From Hydrangea macrophylla (lineage: Eukaryota; Streptophyta; Magnoliopsida; Cornales; Hydrangeaceae), in NCBI GenBank assembly GCA_033977485.1, contig CM066984.1, positions 111,779,251-111,843,250 of the forward strand: a DNA stretch of 64,000 bases, written 5' to 3'. How positions within the stretch are numbered: position 1 is the first letter of the stretch; each line of letters starts with the position of its first letter. Positions 56,001 to 64,000 of the stretch are shown here, piece by piece. The notes under the pieces are model-generated. The model was not told the DNA's origin. It saw only the letters and a list, made by a program, of their open reading frames with translations, and did no database searches. Position numbers and translations under genes: made by a program.

Positions 56001-59000
56001 TGTTGGATCTTGGTATGAGCTCACCGTTCATGCACCCAATAGTTCTATCAATCCCACATTCAATCTAAATCTTGAATTTCGCACCACGAATTCCATACTC
56101 AAACCTCACCCTCTTTTTGTTCCCCGTTCGTTTCTGGCATCATCTTACTTCCAAGACCAATTGACATCGCATAACTCATCAAATCTTCGGCCGTATTCTC
56201 ATTGCGGCTATTCCGAAACGGATATTGACCACTCATAGAAAAATCGTCTCACAAAACAGAGATGATAGATTTAGTTGAGAGATTCATCGACATCCCATAA
56301 TACTGACCATAAGATAGGTTGAGCGATTCCTTAACCGTCCACTATCCCAATGCCGTATTCAACTCCAAATACTTACCGTAATATAGGTTGAAAGATTCTC
56401 AACCATCCCATACCTCAATACCTTAAGGTAAGTTGAGAGGTTCCTCAACTATACACCACACACAAAAATATCTATATATATATATATACTTCCTGACGCT
56501 TACGATCCTGTCAATTCCGCCATCGTCCCCGGTATACTCATGTCACAATCTCATATACTTACATCGTAATAGTTAACCAATCACAAAACGATAATTTCCA
56601 ACAACCACTCGCACTACTTGTACACGGAAAGTATTTCTCTCAACATGTGAACCACCATCGAACTTTTTCTATTGTTTACCATTCAAATTCCATCTCCGCC
56701 TCGTACCCAAAGAAAACTCGTTCCCATCAGTTTTGAAGACTTTTACGATTTAAGATTTTGAAAATAAAATGGTTACCAAGATGATATCATCTATCACCCT
56801 CGGCAACTCTACAGTGTCAACGACACACACAGTAATCTTACCATTATCCAATCCCACTTCATCCCATCTCATCTCATATCGTTTATAGAACTGTTTTATA
56901 ATCGTTTGGTACCAGTAGTGCATTGATATATTAAACTTCAACCGGTGGAGCCTGAACATTCATCTGATCTTTGTTCACTTACGACTTGAACAAAATTCCC
57001 CCACCATATTCACTATCTGATCCCTACACAAATGTAGTGGCAATTCTCTTATCGCCTCAGTCATAATGTTATCATGTATTCACCCGGTTGAGTACAATGC
57101 ATAAAGACGATGCATGCTATGTCACAAGATATATATGTGCACAGTTCATCGTCACAATCAACCGATGCTAACATATGAGCATTTCTACAATGCTAACAAT
57201 ATTATCGTTACAATTACCCACTCCACTCGACGTCACTCAGCATATAACGTCACTCGTTCCCAAGGCTCTACACCTATAGCTCTGATACCACTAAATGTCA
57301 CAGCCTGGTCCCACAATAGCATAACCGGAGCCCGTGGCACGCCACCGAGGCTACTCCAATTCATTAACGTTCCCAAAAGAATTAGTTTTAAGAACACGCA
57401 GCGGAAAAGAAACATAACTCTCATTCTAGTACGTACTGGAGTCAACCAAAAATAAACTTTTCGCCCGGAGGCTTCAAAATTTAATCCAACCAATTATCCT
57501 TTAAAAGGGTCCCAAAAGAAGCTTAAGTTTGTAATTAGAACTTTTGAAAAAAATTTGGAAGTAAGAGAACTAACTTGGCTGGCAGGGGGTATCTCGACCG
57601 GTCGAACGTCTCTCTCGATCGGTCGAAAGTCCCATCGACCAGGTGGCTTTGCTGAAGTTACAAGCAGAGGGGCATTCGATCGGTCGAATGGGTCCCTTCG
57701 ACCGATCGAAAGTCCCTTGATAGCAAAACCATTTGTTCTTGTCCAACTTTCGACGCGATAAAAAGTGTCCTATCCAATTCCGTTTCTTCCGAAACTTTAT
57801 GAAAGTTCTTTAAACATATATAACAACATGTCACTTGAAAGAAAACATTTACTAAACACATTAAGGATGCGTTTAGCACAAATCTCAGTACTGCTACCAG
57901 TCTTGAATAAACATGAATTATCGACTCCTTTACGTACTTAGATCCAAGCTCATGAGTTCTTTCACAACTCCAACATATCAAAAGACATACGATATTATAT
58001 TATAACGTTTCAAACATATCCAGAGCTTCTAATCTACAGATTCCAATACAATCTACTATTCAATTCTATTACAAGTTCCTTATGAAAACAAGGTAATAAA
58101 CGTTCTCAATTACAAAACTACGGGATAAGCAAGATGAGTCGTCTTCTAAGTGAACTCCCAATACCCCGCAAGTCACTTCTCCGATTCCTCGCCGACATTA
58201 ATACCTGAAATGGTTATTTGAATAACCACATATATTTCGATTTGTTTAAGCTAACGCTTAGTGAATAAAACAACATATACACATGAATGATAAACATGCT
58301 AGCATTCACATCTCTACATTTCGTACTAGTCGCCGGAGACTCACGTGCACATTCTATACTCCCAATCCGCGACTCCTCGCCAATAAGTCCACGCGAAAGA
58401 GTAAGACCCACGATTCTTTTCTTCAATCGTGCGACCTTAATGCCTATATCGGCTCCACAAAATGGCTTAGTGACCACGTGCTCCTTCTGACCCAAATAAG
58501 CAACTCAACATGCTCAAATACATATCACCATGCTCTCGGTAATCAAAACATTTCACCGTGCAATTGGGCCTACTTATCAATATAATCGCCCAATATGAAC
58601 TACACAATATATATCTCTAAACTAATACATGCTTTTCATATCAAAAATGAATACATGTCAAGAAATCATTCCAATAACATAGTTGAATCACTCAACCGTG
58701 CACAAAGAACGTACAGAAATCCTTCTAGTACAATTCCTATGGATCAGAAATCTAATTATCAACTTTTATGAAAAATTCTAGAAAATGACTTTTCGGAAAA
58801 CTTAGCCAAACATGACCTAATATGTATCAAAACGAAGCTCTTACCTTGAGGAGCTCGAATATGAAATCTGGGAGAAAACAGACGGACAGAAGGTCGTCGT
58901 TTAGCGTTGAGAAGCTCGAAGCAACTATATCTCCCTTTTTGGTCTCCTCTTGCATTTTAGGTTAGAAGTTATAAAATTTATGAAAGTCATCTCTATCTAT

Positions 59001-62000
59001 ATATAGGTAACACTTTCGGAAATTGTGTTTATCGCCCCCCGAGTTTTCAAAACTCCTAATCAGTCTCTAAAACTTTCTACATCGCTAATTCATAGCTTTA
59101 CAAGTGAAACCTCAAAATTATAAAAGTTTCCGACTAAGTTCTGTTCGGTTGCTAAAACGCAAGTTTCTACATGACTTTTCCGAAGTTGCTAATTAGCGTA
59201 CCAAATTAATAGCGTGTTAATTCGTACTCACCGGGATATTAAATCAAACAACAGAAATATATTCTAAGCCAGGAAAATAATACAGATAGTGAAATACACA
59301 AGTAAACATTTATTTTCAGTTAAACATTTAAGGTATTCCACAAAGACTATCTCAATCTCGGAGAGACGTCACAACCACAAAACACTCATTCACATCATCT
59401 CAGAGGGTTCTCTAACACAGACACCCAAATCGACTCGTGAGTCAAAACTCACTCACACATGTGCCAAAATGCACAACATATCACATTATCATGCAAGACA
59501 ATGCAATGAAATGCAATAACACGATTACGGGTGTTATAGTTACTTGTTAGTCATGGTATTTGCACAAAAATTACAATAAAAAGTTTTCTCCACGTACTTT
59601 TGCCGAATAACCCACTCATAATAAGAAATCATCTACGAAACAAATTGTTATGGGCATTCATATATGACCAAATTCACAAATCATTGGTAATTGTGTTCCA
59701 ATTAAATCAACTTGTGTACTATTTTGGCATGTGGAAACGTATCTGAACTTTCTAAGAATGCCGAGGAAGGCTGAACGATTAATTTTTGGTGATAAATGCA
59801 TGCAAAATTACTTAGTGTTAGTCCACAAGCTTGGGTTTGAATCTTCTCTTAACTTGAATTACTCAGTCCATTCATGAAAAGGGCCAAAATAGGAATTGCA
59901 TTATTGACCCAGTTAAAACTTAAAACAGAGCCTAATCCAGGTTGATCTCAAATGCTTGAAGTGTTGCTCAATTTGGCAAGGCTAGTGACTTTGTTTTGGC
60001 TTAATTGTAAAAGAAAGGATACCCATTACTGTATTGGTATGATCTTATTTCCACAATTTTTTGGATTGATGTGTAATTTTTACAGCTCGATGTGTTTACT
60101 ATTTGTTGTAAATGCTTAAGAATTCCAAATGCATTCTTTAAGTCTAGATTTCCATAACCAGATCAAGATCCACAAATAACTCTGACAGCCTTATGTTATT
60201 TTCCCTTGCTTTCTAGAGATTGCAATGCCTTTGTTGTTATTCTTACTTACTTACTAACATCCATTATTTTCACCAACTTCCTTTAAACTTGAATGAACAG
60301 GAGGTTTTGGTAGTTACCTTTTTGGCATGAGTGAAAGAATTGCCAAACAGTCAACTGAAGCAAACACCCCACTGAATATCAAGAATCCTGCTTTGGGATG
60401 GATGATCGGATTTCTTTTTGTTGTCAGTTTTCTTGGACTCTTTTCAGTGGTGCCTCTTCGAAAGGTTTATTCTTAAACTCAACGCTCTTGATATATATCC
60501 ATTTGTACGATGAAGTTGACTCCCACTCCATTATCTCTCTGTCTTATCTATTAAGGCTACCCTTAGCTAAGTCTCTTCGCTGTCAATGTTTTCTATGACA
60601 TTGCCTCTACTGAAAAGTCTTTGGCCTCATCATTTGAAATGTACGTTACCGTGAAAACGGGAGATAAGATTTTGGATTGATGCTTTCTTTTCCTAGCATG
60701 ATCTGGAAGCAACGTTTCCTTGTGTTTATTTCTCATCGTCTTTCAATTTTTGTTGTAAAATCTTCCAGATTATGATCATTGACTTCAAACTGATTTATCC
60801 AAGTGGCACTGCTACTGCACATCTTATCAACAGCTTCCATACTCCACAAGGAGCCAAGCTTGCAAAGTGAGCCACGAACAGTCTATTTTATTATTTCGAA
60901 CTTGATAAATTTGATCAAAATGGCCATCTTTTGTTCTGATCATATCTCTCTCATCATTTTTCTTTAGGAAACAAGTCAGAGCTCTGGGAAAATTCTTCTC
61001 ATTCAGCTTCTTGTGGGGTTTCTTCCAGTGGTTCTTCACCGGAGGGGATGGTTGTGGATTCTCACAATTTCCCTCATTTGGTCTCAAAGCCTATGAAAAC
61101 AGGTACATATCATGATTGCTTTTTGTTCTAGTAAATAAATATATATATATATATATATGACATGTTAAATGTTTTTTTAGCTCATCAGCTGCGATTAGCA
61201 TTCTATGAGTAGCAGTCGTAGGAGTTCGCTATGGGTTTAAGCATTTTGGATTAACAATGGGAAAATTTTACTTGTATTACTTTCAAATTTTCAATGTTCC
61301 TATTCAAGAGATTGATCTATCTTTTATTTTATTTTTTCAAAAACAGGTTTTTCTTTGATTTCTCAGCAACTTATGTTGGTGTTGGAATGATCTGTCCATA
61401 CCTAATCAACATATCATTGCTAGTTGGAGCAATCCTCTCATGGGGTATAATGTGGCCGCTCATAGAGAAGAGAAAGGGCGATTGGTATCCTGCAAACACC
61501 ACCGCTAGTAGCCTCCATGGCATACAAGGTTACAGGGTAATTTTCTTGTTCTCAAGCCTAGGTACCAAATTATGCCCAGTGGTCTAACCTTTTCTTTGGC
61601 TTCCTTAATTACAGATCTTCATAGCTATAGCAATGATCCTCGGTGATGGCCTCTACAATTTTGTGAAAGTCCTAGGGCTCACTCTATCTGGTTTGTACCA
61701 CCAAGTACGCCATAAAGATTTTGGCACTGTCCTACCAGTTAATGGTCGGTCTCCACAGCTGGATTCTTTATCTTATGATGACCAGCGTAGGACCCAACTG
61801 TTTCTCAAGGACCAAATTCCAACGTGGTTTGCTGTTACTGGCTATCTCTTTATCGCCATCATCTCCGCTATAACCCTTCCACACATCTTCCCCCAACTCA
61901 AGTGGTACTATGTAGTCGTAATTTACATTTTTGCCCCCGCACTAGCTTTTTGCAATGCTTATGGTTGTGGGCTTACGGATTGGTCCTTGGCATCCACCTA

Positions 62001-62718
62001 TGGAAAGCTGGCAATCTTCGTTATTGGAGCATGGGCTGGAGCCTCTCATGGTGGGGTCCTCGCAGGATTAGCAGCTTGTGGGGTCATGATGAACATTGTC
62101 TCCACTGCATCGGACCTCATGCAGGACTTCAAGACAGGTTATTTGACTTTGGCTTCACCCCGTTCCATGTTCGTAAGTCAGATTATCGGAACTGCCATGG
62201 GTTGTGTTATATCACCTTGTGTCTTTTGGCTATTTTATAAGGCCTTCCATGATCTTGGAGTCCAGGGTACGGAATACCCTGCTCCGTATGCTATTGTATA
62301 TCGCAACATGGCAATCTTGGGGGTTGAAGGGTTTTCAGCTTTACCCAAAAACTGTCTCACTCTTTGCTATGTGTTCTTTATTGGTGCTATTGTCATCAAT
62401 ATCATCAGAGATGTCGTGGGGAAGAAGAGAGCACAATACATTCCCATTCCCATGGCAATGGCGATACCATTCTATATAGGTGCATATTTCACCATTGATA
62501 TGTGTGTTGGGAGCTTGATACTATTTGTTTGGTCGAAGATAAACAAGGCCAAGGCTGATGCTTTTGGACCTGCTGTGGCGTCTGGGTTGATATGTGGTGA
62601 TGGGATATGGACTTTGCCCAGTTCTATTCTGGCTTTGGCACGTGTGAACCCACCTATCTGCATGAAATTTCTATCGAGGGCCGTTAATGTGAGGGTTGAT
62701 ACTTTCTTAGGGTCTTGA
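46589..62718 (+). CDS. YSL: Yellow Stripe-Like metal-nicotianamine transporter (YSL5/7/8-type), six exons
   Basis: Exons 46589-47048, 60301-60464, 60769-60866, 60968-61102, 61347-61536 and 61615-62718; every intron is GT...AG, phases agree and the joined frame gives 716 aa, normal for the family. YSL proteins are OPT-family multi-pass membrane transporters, many of which carry metal-nicotianamine chelates. Visible: variable acidic N-terminus (1-65), [20 protein letters not shown] starting the first membrane segment (about 75-93), [110 protein letters not shown]-terminus VDTFLGS. These match my memory of the YSL5/7/8 subgroup, but the subgroup and substrate are inferred. No stop or frameshift is seen. 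Intron 1 is 13,252 bp, swollen by transposons. A FtsH gene converges from the right. Confidence 0.93.
47055..47084 (+). repeat. (TC)n microsatellite at start of YSL intron 1
   Basis: About 30 bp of TC directly after the exon 1 donor GTATGT. Confidence 0.9.
47417..47436 (+). repeat. (GGGT)5, potential G-quadruplex in YSL intron 1
   Basis: Five GGG tracts with single-T loops on the transcribed sense strand, about 370 bp into intron 1. Confidence 0.85.
47997..48109 (-). mobile_element. tRNA-derived SINE in YSL intron 1
   Basis: On the minus strand a 5' region with box A-like TAGCTCAAGTGG, box B-like GTGTTCGAGCC and a terminal A run (plus-strand T12-13). Flanked by a 17-bp duplication (GTATCAAGGGTAATGCT at 47980-47996 and 48110-48126). 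The duplicated target includes the end of the neighbouring MITE, so the SINE is younger than that MITE. Confidence 0.82.
48118..48256. mobile_element. MITE interrupted at its left end by the SINE
   Basis: Ends GGTAATGCTATGTGCAC and GTGCACCAATCATTACTC, related to the MITE in the YSL promoter (GAGTAATGCTAGGTGTACAC). Its first bases also lie left of the SINE (47988-47996). No convincing target duplication remains. Confidence 0.6.
48495..48675. mobile_element. MITE with 9-bp duplication in YSL intron 1
   Basis: 181 bp with ends GAGTAATAATATAG and GCATAGTATTACTC, flanked by the perfect 9-bp TTTTGTAAA (48486-48494 and 48676-48684). The interior has AAATGATGTGGCAGTGGG and its inverted counterpart. 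Confidence 0.85.
48869..49159. mobile_element. Stowaway-like (Tc1/mariner) MITE
   Basis: Ends TCCCTCCGTCCCATAATAAG and GACGAGGGGAGT, with TA at 48867-48868 and 49160-49161. CTCCCTCCGTCCC with TA duplication is the classic Stowaway end. Near the right end the terminal sequence GTGGACACTTATT.TGGGAC is present twice, a local duplication. Confidence 0.85.
49238..49401. mobile_element. Decayed MITE related to the one at 48495
   Basis: Inverted TTCCCAAATGATGTGGCAGT and GACACATCATTTGGGAAG, with a right end GCATTACTC. The target duplication is not recognisable. Confidence 0.6.
49427..49803. mobile_element. Terminal-inverted-repeat element with GC-rich interior (possible captured gene fragment)
   Basis: Inverted repeats of about 95 bp start GGGTGGGGCTAAATATAC and end GTGTATTTAGCCCTACCC. 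Flanks ATTTTAGT and ATTTAGT are near-duplicates. The interior, about 49545-49695, is GC-rich and codon-like (frame [20 protein letters not shown]), unlike its AT-rich surroundings. I do not recognise the source gene. Confidence 0.6.
49808..51401. other. YSL intron 1 sequence without recognised feature
   Basis: AT-rich, no supported frame, no repeats that I could pair. Likely original intron sequence or old debris. Confidence 0.5.
51407..53634 (-). repeat. 3' LTR of element D
   Basis: Plus-strand start TGTCACAGTCC, end GGGTGTTATA. Palindromes TCGACCGGTCGA at 51704-51715 and 51725-51736. Lacks the stretch near 52273 that carries an acceptor-like site in the other LTR, and lacks one palindrome pair present there. 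Confidence 0.85.
53635..57278 (-). other. Non-coding interior of element D
   Basis: No frame longer than about 130 codons and none with retroviral motifs. Texture is C/T/A-rich on the plus strand. At 56279-56455 three degenerate copies of a roughly 60-70-bp unit (TAGGTTGAGAGATTC..CAACC) are visible. The end near the polypurine tract keeps GAAGTTTGTCCCCAAACTTA, identical to element A, so it derives from a related autonomous element. Confidence 0.6.
57296..59538 (-). repeat. 5' LTR of element D
   Basis: Carries four palindromes or near-palindromes at 57594-57710 (TCGACCGGTCGA, CATTCGATCGGTCGAATG, TTCGACCGATCGAA and a variant). Acceptor-like ATTTCAG/GTATT near 58207 and donor near 58845 (minus strand) suggest the same leader intron as in A and C. 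Confidence 0.85.
59539..60300 (+). other. 3' part of YSL intron 1
   Basis: AT-rich intron sequence leading to the exon 2 acceptor GAATGAACAG at 60300. No further element recognised. Confidence 0.6.
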
Positions 62719-63325
62719 GTGTTATATTTGGTTCAGGAACTAAATGCCTCTGGTTTGGTGTTCTTCATTTTCCTAGATTAGTTATATTATCTTACTCTTA
62801 TCTTCAAGTCAATGTCTAATGATATGTATGTAAGTGTGAAATTATCAAAGTGATTGTCAATATTATGTCACTAAAGTCAAGTCTTGTATACAAAGAAGCT
62901 CAGTGTGACTTTGTGCGTAGGAGATATGGATGTCCTTGGAATGGTATGCTTAATACCAGGAATCTTGTTTTCTATCCAATGAAAGAAAAGTTATTTACTC
63001 GGTGTTTTCTTCTTGTTTCTCTCACTGAATTCATGGCCCAAACAGAGTTTTAGTGAGAGACTGGTTGGGAAGGCTAACAACCGATTCTATGGCTCATAAG
63101 TTCTCTTTCAAACCATTGTGATGTAGGTTTTCAGAAAAACCAGATAAAAGAATGAGAATGCGACTAAACATATACCTGTTATTTGAGTTCCCAAACATTT
63201 TCTAAAGGCATGGAGCGAGTTTTTTTATTGTATTCTTTGTTGGAGGAAATGAAAGTGAAACATTTACTTGGTTTATATTTCATAGTAGTAACTACACAGT
63301 ACACACTGTACATTGGCAGGGTTGC
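62719..63325. other. Convergent intergenic region of YSL and FtsH
   Basis: About 600 bp between the two stop codons. It must hold both 3' UTRs. No other gene is seen. Confidence 0.6.
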
Positions 63326-64000
63326 TTAAGCTTCAATCATCTCACGGACTGATCTTTTCCTTGTATTTTCCAAGGAAATATCTATAAATTCTGAGAGAAT
63401 TGCTCTAAACTCATCCCCTGTGAGTGTTTCCTTCTCTAATAGGGCCTCCACAAGCTTATCAACGGCAGCCCTGTTGTTCCTTATATGGGTCTTTGCAATT
63501 TCATATGCGCTTTCAATAATATCGCGAACTGATTTATCAATGTCTTTTGCAAGTTTTTCTGACATTGAGTTTCTTGCTAGCATTCTCAGCACTACGTCAC
63601 TGCTTTGTACTGCTGGATTAGTGAGTGCCCATGGCCCAAGCTCAGACATTCCAAACGTAGTTACCATCTGCTAAGCAGAAGAAAACTTTTAGCTACTTTT
63701 TGAACCCTTTAGATAATCACCAAACATCTATACATACATGTGTGTATGCTGGACAAACCTGTCTTGTTGTCTGGGTGATCTGTTGCAAGTCCCCCGTAGC
63801 ACCGGTGGTAATTTCTGGTTCGCCAAAAATTACTTCCTCGGCTGCACGGCCTCCAAGACCTCTGACTATTCTAGGAAAGAGTTGTTGTTTGGAGATGAGA
63901 GCTGGATCTTCACCAGGTATGAACCATGTAAGTCCCCGAGCTTGGCCACGAGGAATGAGTGTGACTTTCTGTACTGGGTCATGGCCTGGAGTAAATGTCC
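63326..64000 (-). CDS. FTSH: FtsH ATP-dependent zinc metalloprotease, last two visible exons (partial)
   Basis: Minus-strand exons 63759-64000 (continuing outside the window) and 63326-63667, joined across a 91-bp GT...AG intron. Visible are about 80 residues plus the last 113. FtsH proteases are membrane AAA+ enzymes; plant members work in thylakoid or mitochondrial membranes. Seen: [20 protein letters not shown] (just after the HEXXH helix, which lies outside), [27 protein letters not shown] with the Asp that is the third zinc ligand in the family, [52 protein letters not shown]. The C-terminus ([10 protein letters not shown]) and [18 protein letters not shown] suggest the chloroplast FtsH6 type rather than FtsH2/8; this subtype call is from memory. 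Stop TAA at 63326-63328. Confidence 0.93.

Larger units (their letters stand above)
51407..59538 (-). mobile_element. Element D: LTR element lacking coding capacity, antisense in YSL intron 1
   Basis: An 8,132-bp element with LTRs 51407-53634 (2,228 bp) and 57296-59538 (2,243 bp), target duplication GTTAC (51402-51406 and 59539-59543). Initiator-Met primer site TGGTATCAGAGC lies on the minus strand at 57279-57290; a polypurine-like GGGGGAGAGAAT abuts the other LTR. LTR layout matches A and C (AACACCCG start, splice-donor-like CTCGAG/GTAAGAG, palindromes). The 3.6-kb interior has no gag or pol, so it is a LARD-type derivative or heavily decayed. LTRs differ by many substitutions and by indels of about 20, 30 and 40 bp, so it is older than A, B and C. 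The outer 5' base pair is TA instead of TG in both LTRs. Confidence 0.88.

Noticed and set aside
12371..63000. A novel defence or metabolic gene cluster
   Set aside because: Apart from YSL and FtsH all long frames belong to retrotransposons; no bacterial-type operon or biosynthetic cluster is present.

Overview
The window is nuclear DNA of a flowering plant, most likely a eudicot. It contains intron-bearing plant genes (a Yellow Stripe-Like metal transporter and an FtsH protease) and a dense mix of plant transposon classes. Everything is read from sequence by eye; no search was run.

Layout. 1-3056: 5' LTR, primer-binding site and gag of a minus-strand Ty3/gypsy element that runs off the left edge. 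3298-12370: complete minus-strand chromovirus (element A) with 2,156-bp LTRs and an intact 1,505-aa gag-pol. 12514-14395: a hAT-like element and a Tourist-like MITE. 15069-27576: complete minus-strand Tat-lineage element (element B) with 611-bp LTRs, an 1,868-aa gag-pol with a second RNase H domain, two tandem repeat arrays, and two antisense genes facing the other way. 28415-30391: Mutator-like element with about 360-bp inverted repeats. 33306-34420: Helitron-like element. 34648-35575: truncated LTR. 36333-45397: plus-strand chromovirus (element C) with intact pol but broken gag. 46589-62718: a six-exon YSL gene whose 13.25-kb first intron holds a SINE, several MITEs and an 8.1-kb antisense LTR element without coding capacity (element D, 51407-59538). 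63326-64000: last two visible exons of an FtsH protease gene, convergent with YSL.

Elements A, B and C have nearly identical LTR pairs (about 8/2156, 4/611 and 12/2154 differences counted by eye) and clean 5-bp target duplications, so they are recent insertions. Element D is older: its LTRs differ by many substitutions and indels. A, C and D are relatives that share the initiator-Met primer site; A and C also share a leader intron of about 665 bp, and all three carry palindrome arrays near the 3' end of the LTR.

Most unusual content: (1) the antisense module of element B is a tandem duplication of a whole transcription unit (promoter, Transposase_28-like ORF, 3' UTR), and its second copy is a four-exon gene; (2) paired palindromes with a 72-75-bp period lie in the transcribed leader of element C, with different palindromes at the same place in A and D; (3) a short lysine-rich reading frame just after the leader-intron acceptor of A and C differs almost only at third codon positions.
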